From Hanleya hanleyi (lineage: Eukaryota > Mollusca > Polyplacophora > Lepidopleurida > Hanleyidae): a stretch of DNA of 64,000 nt. The position numbers and the translations under genes are program-made. This document shows, piece by piece, positions 9,746 to 20,574 of the stretch. The number at the start of each line of letters is the position of its first letter. Within the stretch, counting starts at the first letter, position 1. Under the pieces are notes generated by a model, which saw only the letters and a list, made by a program, of their open reading frames with translations, ran no database searches and was not told where the DNA came from. The stretch spans positions 124,001 through 188,000 of the forward strand of contig JAVTVY010006821.1 in NCBI GenBank assembly GCA_036873755.1, written 5' to 3'.

Positions 9746-12303
9746 ATCCTGTCTTGCACTTTCAGAGAAACAATTTCGTTGGATATCAACTTGAACATGC
9801 ATTTAGGATTTTCTGCTGTTGACGAACACGCAAAGAGATTACAAGTTATCAGAAGCCGCCGAACTGATCCCTCTTGGCGTGTCACTCTTGCCTGGGAGAG
9901 ACAGTAGTGGACACTTCGGCTGGTCGTAGAAACACCTGCCAAATGCTCAATTTCCATTGAAATACGAGCCAACTCTGGAGCCGTCAAGCAGAACTCAAGC
10001 AGTGTTTCGGGCGAGGATGTTATGCCAGATATCCCTCTATCACCTTTTGTGGTTTTGTTAAGATATTCCATGGCCTGATTAACACATCCGTGTGAATGGT
10101 ATCTTGTTGCTGTTGTTCACTGTGAACTCTCCATCCATGAAGCTCTTCCATACTTACGGTTGCGAAACTTCCATCTTATGCATTTGGGCCACGTATTCAG
10201 TATGTTTCTGGCATAGTCCAATCGATCGTAGGCAAAAAAAACGACGTACAGAGCTTTTCAAGAGTAGACAGATACAAGAACCATCGCCGACTCTCGTTGC
10301 TCACAAGAACTGCAAAAGTATCAACACCTGCTTCATGTACATGCGAATCCAGCGGTACATTGGATTTTGATGTTGTTCCTCGTCATACTTGACCAACTGA
10401 ACCTCAAGATTGACACATTCCAGCTTTGCAAGAAATGCTTGATTTGCCTTGAAAACATCAACATGCAACTTGCGTACAGAGGACAGTTCCTCAGCACTCG
10501 AACGTAATGCCTCAAAAGTTACGGGGTGCATTTCGAAGAAGGCACACATCCAGAGATCGAACAACGCCTGAAGGGTAGTCTGATGTGCTTGTACAGCCCT
10601 GTTATAATGGGTTCTGTTAAGGATCTGAGTTGTAGGGACTGGGCTGTATAGATCTGCTTCTTGCCATGCCTTATCCGACCCACTACCACCCATAGTTTTC
10701 CCCAGACATCTTAGGGTGCATATTGCTATGTGGAAGCCTCCGAGACAAATACTCCATTTGTTCTTGTAGTTATGTTCTAGATGCTCGAGTTCCAATGCCC
10801 TGTTATACAGATCCATATCCAAGATTACAACAACCGGTGTTCTTGGTGAAACAACTTTAGTCTCCACAGCTGATCAAGTCCGGTTACTAGAGTGGACCCT
10901 TCTTGAGGCGGAGCATTAATTATTGGCAACATGAAGGCATTGTCCATACTTGTCAGACTGGATGATGTAGGTGCTGATCCAAGAAGAGAACTGTAGGCAA
11001 ACTTTCTTCTTCGTTTGGGTTCTCCATAACAGCGTCTGTTGATTGATCCACTTGATCTTCTAGTCCCGGATTTTCTATGTCCGGGGAATTCAGGTCCAGG
11101 CTTATCGTTTCAATATCATCATCCAGTGGTTCGTTCTCTTTCCCGTGTAAATCGTCATCTGTAGGACATTTTGGCCTGTTTAGGGAACGTGCCAGCAGCC
11201 AGGCAGCATCGTTTTAGGTAGCTTTGGCTATCGTCTCATCGAAAACTCCTGGTTTGTATCCAGGATATGTTGGGCCTGTTCGTGAAGTCGGATTCTCTTC
11301 AATTTTGCATGGACGTAACGTTATCACAGTCCGAGGAACATTGACGAGTCCTCTCGATGACTGACTCTCATCTAGTGACAACGGAACCAGGACGGTTTCA
11401 CTCTCTCCCACAAGCTGATACACACCAGCTGCTAGTCCGTGGCAACTCCCTTTTCCACTTTCAGATCAATATTATCCAACGAACAACGGAGAGGCCGGGA
11501 GGGAGGGGGACGCCTACAGTTTCAATTTGCCCACAGATGGCAGTTGCAATCCTATTGCAAACCCTTGTCATTCGATCATAGAAAATACCAGCACAACATC
11601 CACTGAGCAGTGTTACAGCTTTCTGACTCCGAAAGTTGAAGAACACGTACAGAGACAGTCCAATTGAACACGGACTCTCAAACACATGGCGCAATGTTGA
11701 ATCTGGTGCTTTTGGGATCAGGGCACTTGTCGCCTAGTTTTGCACTCTCTAATCATGTTTTGAGACAGGATGAGACAAGTTTATTATCTGCGCGTGTCTT
11801 CGTTGTGGCTGCTTTAGCACCTTGTAAGGTCCATCTTACCGGTGTGGTCAGTTCTGGCGTTACGTATTCCCTTTCCATCGAAATTCAGCAACGATCCATC
11901 GAAATGCCATGGTTGTTCTTTCTGGCATTCAATAATTGATCGTCTGATACTCTTGGCTGCCCTGAATATCATGGTGATTTCACATCTGGGGTCTCTCTGA
12001 TCGATTGCAGCATCCATAGCTGCACGGGAGGCATCCTTGCAATGAATTACGCTTGGCTTGCGTCCCTTCAGTTATGACTTTCTGCAAGATCTTCTTGCGA
12101 CTCATTTGATAGCCTGCAATGCCATAATCTTTCATCATGTTGCGGTAAACCTTCTCCGCTTCAGAGAAGGTGACAAATTGTCCTTCATCGACACGATCCT
12201 GTAACTCTGCATAAATCTCTATCTCACCAGAAATAAAGTTTGCAGACTCTTCGAATTTGACAGTTGTGATTCGCCGTGCTTTCACGGACTGCTTCTTGGA
12301 CAT
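9746..12303 (-). pseudogene. N-terminal half of the large uncharacterised protein, frameshifted
   Basis: Successive minus-strand fragments follow the order of the same protein family whose end lies at 7066-8140. 12303-11980 reads VTFSEAEKVYRNMMKDYG. 12017-11814 reads MIFRAAKSIRRSIIECQK. 11694-11461 reads GLSLYVFFNFRSQKAVTLLSG and DRMTRVCNRIATAI, then DNIDLKVEKG. 11423-11214 reads YQLVGESETVLVPL. 10867-10301 reads PVVVILDMDLYNRALEL, GGFHIAICTLRCLGK and HQTTLQALFDLW. 10071-9750 reads GISGITSSPETLLEFCLTAPELARI. The role is unknown. Several frame changes and missing linkers show it is dead. It stops near 9746 at a duplicated CCTCGGTCTTCGG, where the Penelope element begins. Confidence 0.7.
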
Positions 12304-13727
12304 ATGGATACCAATTTCATAGTTTACAGCTGCTGTGATAAACTATATCTCTGACAAGAAAGTCACCTTCGGCGAATATCAGTCATATGTTGTCATTGTC
12401 GCTGCTCTCAACTATCATCTGAATTCTTTCACCGCTGTCTGCGCTGCTACACTTGCACAAGTTTTCCGGTTTCCCAGTTTTTCTGTCCACTTTGGATTGT
12501 TGTCAGAAAAAACCACATGTTTCGATGGAATGGCAGCACTGCAGACCGTGTAACAGTACCCGATGACGTGGAACATGATGCGGTCTCCGGCAAAGACCCT
12601 GTTATAGAAGGTCGATCTTTTCTTTTCCTTGATGTGAGACGACTCGTGTCTTGTGGAGCTAGTGCTATTTCGTATCTTGCCTTGTCTCTATGTGTGTGAT
12701 GTTTGTGTGTTACTTGATTGAAGCCTTTGACTTAAAACAACGTAGTCTGGATTCCTGTATTTCGATCTAGTGAAGACACTCTCCAGAAACATCTCGTAAC
12801 TCTCGGGTTGTGGTAATGAACACAGTGGTTACAGAACATTTCCTTTTGTGTATCTGTTTTCTTGATATTTTAGACATTTCTGGAAGTCTATGAACTTCTT
12901 TTTCGCCACAGGTTAACCTGGCTCAGCCATTCTACTTTTCTGAAACAGGATTACACTGTTATGCTGTATATGTCATATACTTACTGATACTGGCCTCTTC
13001 AGTCTGAAGAAAACAACAACTGGAAAAGCTTGTATTTCTGTAAGTACAGCCAGTAATCTAAGGAGATCTTTATAGCATGACTGGCTATAATTATACAGGA
13101 AGTTGATTCTATATTCAGTCAATTTGTAATAAAATATGACCATCAGTAAATATGGCACCAGCTAGCGTCATGAACATTTACATCCAGGCGTATGAATAGG
13201 AATTAATTTCATACCTTCTTTAGGAACGAAAATATTGAAAAATTGGACTTAATAAGGTGGCCATGTTGGAATTAAAGATGGCTGCCATCAAAACCAAATT
13301 AGGATAGCACCAGCTGAAACCTAGACACAAAAGATGTGAGTTGAGCCACTGAAATGATGTTAGTGACTAGTTTAACGAGATATTCGCCAAAATAGCTGTT
13401 CGATGGCGGCCATTTTGAAATCCAAAATGCCCCCCCCCCTAGAGGAGAATGAAAAAAAGATTGGCAACATCGATATTGAGATTTGGATTTGGATTTGAGA
13501 GAAAAATCCTAGAGCGGGAACTATTCTGGATGCTAGAACTTGGATCAGTGTTTCCGTATGGTTTAAAAGATAATGTCAGTGGGTTCGGCAATCTACAAAC
13601 CGCCGTTTCAATATATCCAATATTACCCAGCTATTTATACCCCATCAACGGAGACATCGCAGCCATGGTTGGAGAAAGTTTAATAGCTCGATGATTCACG
13701 ATCATATCACTTTAAAAAAAAAAAAAA
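12304..13727. other. No supported gene
   Basis: Short frames only. 12304-12700 on the minus strand may hold degraded N-terminal sequence of the large-protein pseudogene (basic SRKRK-like stretches), but I cannot align it. A C10 run lies near 13431-13440. A run of about 19 A lies at 13713-13731, next to the non-LTR fragment. Confidence 0.4.
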
Positions 13728-14300
13728 AAAATAATGCTTTATTTCAGACACGGGTCCATATATACATAGAAAACAAGATTACATACTGGTATGTAGTGCC
13801 GATAGGCACTACTTAGAGGAATACAACAGTTTCTGCCATTTATCGAGCAGCATCGAATGTACAATAAGGTCGGATTTAAGTATAGTACACAGTATCAGGT
13901 TTTCGCTGGACTCAATTCTCCTTTTGAAACAATAGACAGCTTTCCTCAATATTTCGCCAAAGGAAGGGATGCTGTTGACAGCAAACATAGCACTGGCACT
14001 ACAACTATATCTATAATGAAGCAGCCATCGAAATGCGTTGTTGTACATAACTGTGATGCCACTTTAAAGTACTTAGTGGGTTTAACTAACACACCCAACA
14101 GTATACATAGCTTACGTACAGTTCTGTATGCGTTACCGCTTGAGAACTTTGAATCATACAGCCAGAGATATACAACAATCTGCGTCTCCAGGAAATATAA
14201 TACCACCCAAATAAATTTGAAGGCCGACCAGAAGATAGTCCTGTGTGCATTGGGACAGTACGTTATTGACTGGTCTAAGCGAGAAAAAAAGTTGAACCTA
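13728..14300 (-). mobile_element. 3' end of a CR1/jockey-type non-LTR retrotransposon
   Basis: The last frame (14048-13809) reads MYNNAFRWLLHYRYSCSASAM, then IPSFGEILRKAVYCFKRR and LLDKWQKLLY. This is the characteristic C-terminal tail of CR1/Rex/jockey-group RT proteins. Upstream, in other frames, are a YLGGIIFPGDAD-like segment (matching the usual YLG-I(I/V)-DADI) and fragments up to about 14300. Several stops and shifts mark it as old. On the minus strand AATAAA (complement of 13738-13743) follows the stop. The RT catalytic core is not present. Confidence 0.65.
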
Positions 14301-14435
14301 CAGTACTCGCTGATTGGCTGGACCTCACCAAGAGCAAGGTCGTTGAAACAATCCACCATATTGACAGAAGTACCCTTCCCCAGCCAAAACAAGTACTGAG
14401 AAATCTCAATTCGCAAGAAGTTCTAGCAAATCTCC

Positions 14436-15085
14436 ATAGAAAATTTCGACATCGTAAACCATTCCTTTCTGAGCAGTAATATTCCAGTGAGGCCTGCATA
14501 TGGCGTATACATATCTCGACTAGTAGCATTTTAATCAACGTCACAAAACATTATTGCAGAAACTTATAAAACAGGGCTATACCACCAAGTGTCTCCACTC
14601 AAAGTTTCTCAACTTTGGCGATACGTATCGCATGCTGATAGCAAAATACGAGCGTGGCGTGCAATATCTATGGCGTTACGTTTCGTAACTTGTGTGTAAT
14701 TCCGCGTAACCCGGGACTAGGGGTCGTATGAACCAATTTACTTCAAGATCCTCGTGGTGCTCATATGAGCAGTCACAATCAAAGCGTGACAGAGATACAT
14801 TATTCTCTAGATGATGACTTTACAGCGAATATCATATGGATTAAGAATATTGATCAGCGATACCGATGTGATAATTTTGGAACATCATGATGTCTTGCCG
14901 GCATCAATGAAAACTGCTGACCGCTTTTCTCTTGCAGGAAACTAGTCTATGTTTATGTATACTATGATTGTCTTTTTGAATTTGGTGCTAACGCTGTTAT
15001 ATGGACTATGTCTTCCCTTATATGTGTTGTAATTGGGTTATGGACGGCTGAATTATGAATGACTGACTAGATGCTTGTAATTCGT
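14436..15085 (+). mobile_element. Second Penelope-like 3' end, plus strand
   Basis: This is a diverged copy of the last quarter of the element at 8141-9745, in opposite orientation. It encodes, with breaks, PFLSSNIPVRPAYGVYISRL, then NQRHKTLLQKLIKQGY and KYERGVQYLWRYVS before a stop, then the matching 3' UTR. About 30 bp corresponding to the ARSCVKCDD region is deleted near 14530. Near 15015-15036 it holds CTTCCCTTATATGTGTTGTAAT, a remnant of the short repeat also found at 41911-42031 and 52725-53365. It ends at GCTTGTAATTC. Confidence 0.75.
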
Positions 15086-15435
15086 TATCTACATAAAATT
15101 TAGGGTTAATTGGGCCTGGTTGCCAAGAATGGAACCAAAACGCTCACAAACCCAAATTTTGATGCACAAGTCTGTGGACTAATAGTCAAAACCAGTATAT
15201 AAACGACTTCGTTCATAAGGTTTTGCCTTCTAAATTAGTAGTTTGCAATGCCACAATGGGTAAACCATTTAAGGGTAAAATTTGTAATCACAGGTACCGG
15301 TATTACGTTTTCCTCTTCAGAGCGGCACTTTACACAGTCAGAATGAAACTTAAAAGATGCGAAGGATTAATTTCTCATCGCAAACATTTTTTTTCTGTAT
15401 GGCAGGAGGCAACAACAAAATAAACAATTTAAATA
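15086..15435 (+). other. Non-coding lead-in to the Gmr1-like gag
   Basis: No open frame of note. By position this could contain the 5' LTR or leader of the Gmr1-like element whose gag follows. I found no matching LTR elsewhere in the window, because the element's 3' end is missing, so I cannot define LTR limits. Confidence 0.3.
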
Positions 15436-16400
15436 TCTTCTGAGCTTGACAAGGAGGTAGAATTAGCGTTGAGGAAAAAAGAGTTACATGCAAAGGTAAG
15501 AAAGTAAGAGGCAGAGAAAAGAAGGAAAAAGTTGAGGTTAGAAAAGGACAGTGCTGTGGGAAAAGAACGGCTCAAATTAGAACAGCTAAGGTTGGAATGT
15601 CAACAAAGAAATAAAGAAAGAGAAAAAGAGTCGGGGAAAGAAAGAGAGAGAGAGAGAGAGAGATTGGAGAATGCTAGACGAACGGATAAATTGCGCATGT
15701 TTGAATTAAGAGTTAGGTTAAGGGGAGGATCTGGTTGATCTGAGGAAAGATGTAGCCCAGAATTTGACCTTTCTAGGAATATTAGATTGGTTCCTAAATG
15801 AGGATGAGGAGACATATTTTATGTCTTTTGAGAAAATTACTCACAGTTTGAAGTGGCCAGAATATCTCTGGGCCCTGCTGCTACGAAGTGTACTTGTAGA
15901 CAAGTCAACTGAAATTTGCACATCATTATCTGTGGAACAGTCTAGTAATTATGAAGTTGTGGAAGCTGCCATTTCGAGAGCCTATGAGCTGGTGCCTGAA
16001 GACTACAGACTGAAATTGAAAGTTAGAGAGGCAATCACGGAAAACGTTTGTGGAGTTTGCTCGAATCGAGTAAGTAGTCGTGGGCAACAGTTATCCGTGA
16101 TAACCACGAATTAACTCACAAGAAAACGGATCGGAAAAGTGGGAAGGTGGAAAATTTGGGCTCTGGTAGGCTCTGGTTTAGAAAAAAAGATAGTGGAGCC
16201 CGGTAAACATTTTCTAAGTCATGGAATGCGCCTACATGCCACTACTGTTCGAGGAAAGGTCGACTAAAGGCAGACTGTTGGAAACTCCGTCATGGCAGAC
16301 TAGGGAATACACCAGTCGCTTTCGTTAAAAGCAGAGTTATCTCGCATAGGCCTAAAACTGAAAAGTTGACCAGGCCTGTACACAAGGTACCTGACATAGC
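15436..16400 (+). pseudogene. Gmr1-like Ty3/Gypsy gag, degenerate
   Basis: The region opens with a charged coiled-coil (SSELDKEVELALRKKELHAK, then 15532-15738, rich in Arg/Glu/Lys with an (RE)n run). In the next frame 15764-16114 has the capsid block ETYFMSFEKITHSLKWPEYLW, ALLLRSVLVDKS and AISRAYELVPEDYRLK, typical of this Gypsy lineage. A knuckle at about 16230-16280 reads CHYCSRKGRLKADC, in which the expected His of CCHC is Arg. Sequence continues as RPKTEKLTRPVHKVPDIADV to about 16400. Stops and frame shifts make it non-coding now. The rest of the same element resumes at 52052, after the Gypsy-A array and a MITE. Confidence 0.75.
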
Positions 16401-16549
16401 AGATGTTAGTGGAAATCAGATATCGTAGGGTTAAACGAGTTCGTTGTCTGGGGGGGGGGGGGGTGTCGCCAGTTAATGCAGGGGAAAAAGCATACCTCAC
16501 AATCGTCACAATCTCTGAAATAAACTGTTATGACAGAGTGAGTGAATAT

Positions 16550-17336
16550 TGTAATAATCCCCAGGCCGAGAAGGGTATTATTGTTTTGAAAGAAATTGTG
16601 GATTACCAAATAATAAAATATAGGCCAGTAATTCCACAGGTAATCCAAGTATTATTGACTCCAACAGGTAATCCAATGTGTAATCCAAGCGTAAGTGATT
16701 TCCACAGGTAATCCTGTAATATTGCTTCACTGTAACTAGGACTCAATGATAACACAGGTTTTCGGGTCTATATGGTTATTTCCTTCATAGAATAACCAAA
16801 ATAATATTACAATTGATCAAATTCACAATCGTGGATAGCACTACAGATGGAGTGAGCCAATGGTATTACCCGCCCCTCAAATGCGCAGTAAACTCGCCTC
16901 ACTATACTACTGATCCCATGTTGGTATATGGTAATTCACATCCAGCCAATATTAACCGTATCAATGATATTACAGGTACGGGAGACAGCCTTAATCCCTA
17001 TAAATTCAGTATGGTAAATATGATTCCAATACAATCTCAATACAATTTCACTATATTGGTACTGGCCAAGCTACGATGTGAACTCGCCGGCGGCTTGTTG
17101 CTGTCTGCCATTGCTCGTAACGACCCGGCATTTATAGCCTCCGGTGCCTGGGGCTGAGCACTATTTTCGCTCACAAAAATTATTGGTAAACAGTAAAATA
17201 TACATTTCCAAGTTGTGCTCTACTTGTGCTTAATAATTATTTATGCTCATGTAACAATTAGCATCGGAAAATAAACAAATAGCACAACTTCCTTTACCCG
17301 ACCCGATGAATTACCTATACCCACAAATCCGGCTGG
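16550..17336 (-). repeat. LTR1, truncated 3' LTR of Gypsy-A unit U1
   Basis: It begins TGTAATAAT like the other LTRs and matches LTR2 from 25202 to about 25957, with a 17-bp deletion (TTATTTCATAGAAAATA missing near 17272) and an extra stretch of about 25 bp near 16640-16670. At 17336 it jumps directly into the third ORF (equivalent of 27551). So about 900 bp of LTR (most of U3), the polypurine tract and about 690 bp of internal sequence are deleted. A G13 run precedes it at 16450-16463. Confidence 0.8.
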
Positions 17337-17694
17337 TATAGCCACCATCCTGTCAGCATCCCACTCCCTACGGGCCGGTGGAAGCCGCGGCATGCATCCT
17401 GTCATCAATATTGTACGTGCCCTCCGCTGCATCTGACTAAGTGTCGCAATGGGTGAAGGTTGATACACCGGGGTGGGATTTCCAACGACAGGTTGAATGG
17501 TCTGGGATGTTGGCAATGGCAGTGATTGTGTGGTCTGTGGAGGTATGGCAGTCGTAACACTGGGTGGCCTGGTCTGTTTGAAGTATGAAGAGCTGGATAT
17601 TAAAGGTTGACATGATGGAGGAACTGTTGAGGCGATGGATGGCGTTGTGGAATACAGTAGTGTCAGGAGGGGGTCCGAAAGTTTGATTGTTGGT

Positions 17695-18894
17695 AGATAG
17701 ATAGATAGATATAGATAGATATTTATTCACCAATAATTATACACTAACAATACAAAGACATGATTTCAGACAACTTTGGCGGGAATAAAACCCCTGGGGG
17801 CTTGTTCTATCCCGTAACACTTACAAAAAACGATGGTACAGATACGGTAGGTGAAAGTTTTTAACACATACAAATACAGAATAGAACAGGGCAAGTTAAT
17901 GCATAGCACGTGATACTATAACGGGGAAAACAGGCTACATTTCAATGAGATAAGACTTGAGCTTGGATTTAAATAGCGAGGATGAGAATATAGATCTGAG
18001 CGGAGAGGGAAGTTTGTTCCATTCCCGTGGTCCTGCTACTCTCAGAGTATGGAAAGAAAAATTTGTCTTATAGAATGGTCTGTAAAGATTAATTTGCTGG
18101 TTCCTTGTTTGATATCGATGCACTGCAGAAAGTCTTGTAAAATAATTTTTAAGGCGTTTCGGTATAATTTCAGGGTGATACATAAAAGTATGTACAAAAC
18201 TTAGGGAAACATATAGGTGAAGTTTAGTTAGAGGCAGGATTTTTAATTTCGAAAAGAGAGGCTGCGTATGATCACGTTTATTGGATGAAGTGAGAACTCT
18301 TATTACGCGTTTCTGTAGTACAATCAACGGGTTAAGATGAGTAAGGTAAGTATTGCCCCAAAGAATGTTACAATAAGACAGATAGGGATATATCATAGAA
18401 TAATACAGAATATAAAGTGTTTTCTTGTTAACAGAGTTTTTTATATGATGATTTCTTGAGATTATTTTTGCAGATTTTTTATAATCTATATGAGTATAAT
18501 CTATATGAGTTGTCCAACTTAGTTTATTATTCAAGATTATGCCCAGGAATTTAAAGTTACTAACCTCTTCAATTTCTTGGCCAGCTATTTCTAGTTTTGG
18601 GACGTTTCTCAAGCGTTGTATTTTACTTGGGCTAACTATCATATATTTAGTTTTTTTGACATTTAAAGATAGGCGATTTGCACAAAACCACGTATGTAGT
18701 TTCTGCAGTTCGTCTGACATAATTCGAGCAGCATCCGCCAAGTGTTTGGAAGAACAAACTGCATTCGTGTCATCAGCAAAAAGAATCAGTTTGAGATAAT
18801 CTGTTACGTTATTAATATCATTTATATATAACAAAAATAAAAGCGGTCCAAGAATAGATCCTTGTGGTACACCGCATGTGATATCGGTAGGAGA
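17695..18894 (-). mobile_element. 5'-truncated jockey/L2-type non-LTR insertion in Gypsy-A U1
   Basis: Compared with the matching place in U2 (about 27920), 1.2 kb of foreign sequence interrupts the third ORF. It encodes the C-terminal part of a non-LTR RT: GVPQGSILGPLLFLLYIND, the catalytic LFADDTN, FKFLGIILNNKLSW and the terminal REWNKLPSPLRS. The minus-strand 3' end has GAATAAATATC followed by a (TATC)n tail (17695-17725), the short-repeat tail common in L2/CR1-like elements. The 5' side starts at the RT palm, so it is heavily truncated. About 5 bp of target seem lost instead of duplicated. Confidence 0.85.
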
Positions 18895-20178
18895 ATAGGT
18901 GGTGACTGGTGGAAGGACAGAAGGTGTATACATATGGGAGCATGACTGATACAATGGAGTGGCTGGTGGGATAGTGAGTGGCGTCTGAAGAGTGAGTGGG
19001 GACTGGTTGGTTGAAATGACTGGTTGAGACTGAAACAGTGGTGTAGCTGGTGTGTTGGCAGATGATACGGTCTGTGAGCTGAGCAGGGATGGTACTAATT
19101 GCGTGGATGGTTCATAGATTTGTGGTTGGAAGAGTGGAGCAGTCAGAGTGGGGATGGTAGGTACTGTCTGTAGAACATCAGCTGTGGGTGGTACTTCAAA
19201 CTCGGATGGGTCCAAAATCTCCACCTCATCGTGGGTAGGGGTAAGGCCCTCAGTGACTGGCATATACTGCGCCTGTTGATTTGCCGGTTCATTAACACAA
19301 CGTGTTATGTGGCCTAAAAACTGGACAGACACCCCCAAGCACTCACCAACTGCATCTTTCAGACCTTTCTGATTAGTAACATCCTCCCCATCACCCAGGC
19401 CCGCCGTCAGGTTCCCCTTTATCCTGGCCATCTGACGGTTGATTGCTTGCCTGGCCTTGCTGTCCTCGTACACGCCAAAGGAGAGGTCGGCCCGATAGCA
19501 TATCCCGGTGTCATCTTTCGCACACAGCTCCGCTACGATTCCCGATGGTGTCATAGACAGGTAGTTGAGGCTCAGTGGATTACTTTTTGACTCTGTGGTC
19601 ACTTGTTCCGGATGGACCCTCCTCCTTCTTTGGTGGCGAGGAACTGGTGGGTGGGGGACCTCCCTCACGAAACGCCGGTCATCAAGTGGCGAAGCGAACT
19701 CCATCCCCCTCAGCCGCAACAGATCCCAGCCTGACTCCCACTCCTGTAGTGACCGCGAACTAGATGGATTAATCTTTATCCAAGCACGGAGGGCCATTCT
19801 TGCAGCGACAGAACTTTGATCCTCCCACTTTGGTATTGCCATCACCCTCAGATACCATCTAGGGTCAAACGTCAGGAAGAATCCGGTTGACTCGGACCAG
19901 AATTTAGGTAGGACCCGCCAAAATTCATCCATATGGTACTTCCTTGTGTAGTCCTTTAGGTCCACCTGCCTCCTTACTGGCACTTCCCCAGGGCACCACG
20001 GACACAGTACCTTCAATCGCTGGTGGCCCAACACATGGTTTTTTAGGTCCCGTCTGTCTGGCAGAACATCTGGGCAGATGAAACAGCTCAACATCTTCTG
20101 AAAAGACAGGTAGAATAGGTAAGTCCATATGTTAGGCTGCATACAGTTTGTACAGTTTCCCTCCCTCGCCCATGTCAC
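17935..20178 (-). CDS. U1 third ORF fused in frame to a non-LTR RT fragment
   Basis: One 747-codon frame. Residues 1 to about 428 are the Gypsy-A third ORF: C2H2-like fingers (CFICPDVLPDRRDLKNH and CPWCPGEV), a WYLRVMAIPKWE and LQEWESGWDLLRL globular part, then a Pro/Thr/Ser-rich stretch. Residues about 429-747 are the inserted non-LTR RT C-terminus, joined without a stop at YSPTDITCGVPQG. The likely native start is Met at 20094, just after a splice acceptor CTGTCTTTTCAG (exon start 20097). Near 19640-19690 U1 carries the +1 insertion shared by U1-U3 and also its own 4-nt deletion. Together they restore the frame with about 15 altered residues (VPHPPVPRHQRRR). The fusion is probably accidental; expression is unknown. 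Confidence 0.7.
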   Translation of the reverse strand: MTWAREGNCTNCMQPNIWTYLFYLSFQKMLSCFICPDVLPDRRDLKNHVLGHQRLKVLCPWCPGEVPVRRQVDLKDYTRKYHMDEFWRVLPKFWSESTGFFLTFDPRWYLRVMAIPKWEDQSSVAARMALRAWIKINPSSSRSLQEWESGWDLLRLRGMEFASPLDDRRFVREVPHPPVPRHQRRRRVHPEQVTTESKSNPLSLNYLSMTPSGIVAELCAKDDTGICYRADLSFGVYEDSKARQAINRQMARIKGNLTAGLGDGEDVTNQKGLKDAVGECLGVSVQFLGHITRCVNEPANQQAQYMPVTEGLTPTHDEVEILDPSEFEVPPTADVLQTVPTIPTLTAPLFQPQIYEPSTQLVPSLLSSQTVSSANTPATPLFQSQPVISTNQSPLTLQTPLTIPPATPLYQSCSHMYTPSVLPPVTTYSPTDITCGVPQGSILGPLLFLLYINDINNVTDYLKLILFADDTNAVCSSKHLADAARIMSDELQKLHTWFCANRLSLNVKKTKYMIVSPSKIQRLRNVPKLEIAGQEIEEVSNFKFLGIILNNKLSWTTHIDYTHIDYKKSAKIISRNHHIKNSVNKKTLYILYYSMIYPYLSYCNILWGNTYLTHLNPLIVLQKRVIRVLTSSNKRDHTQPLFSKLKILPLTKLHLYVSLSFVHTFMYHPEIIPKRLKNYFTRLSAVHRYQTRNQQINLYRPFYKTNFSFHTLRVAGPREWNKLPSPLRSIFSSSLFKSKLKSYLIEM

Positions 20179-20574
20179 TAAGGTAAGTTAAATTGCGATT
20201 CAGTGTATTTGCTCATCGGATTTCCCCCAAAAACTCATCTGACAGAATAGGGCACAAAATGCAATCATCTTAGGCTCCCCTTACTTCGTTGGATTTAACA
20301 CCTTGGCTCACCCATGCTGACTGACTACCCATTAGTCACTATACCTTTACACAGGCTAGGCCGAAAGGGGTGATCAGTCCCTCCCTAGTCCTGTAGTACT
20401 CTGCAGAGATTTGCTCACTGGAACATCCTCCAGCTACCTCACTGGTCATAAATCCAGTTACCAAAGGTACATCAGTAAATGTAAGTCATGTTTCTCTATC
20501 CAAGGATTGGTATCCGGAAGCCACATCTATTACATATATACACCCAATATTCATGGTCCATGAATTTCGCAGAT

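Noticed and set aside
13857..14399. 180-codon plus-strand frame
   Set aside because: It is antisense to the CR1/jockey-type fragment (YNNAFRWLL...), which explains the sequence better.
15532..15738. Arg/Glu-rich frame as a host coiled-coil gene
   Set aside because: The capsid block and knuckle that follow show it is the N-terminus of a Gmr1-like gag.
17935..20178. Third ORF as an envelope gene
   Set aside because: Its place downstream of integrase suggests env, but there is no signal peptide, transmembrane segment or cleavage motif, and the N-terminus is C2H2 fingers.
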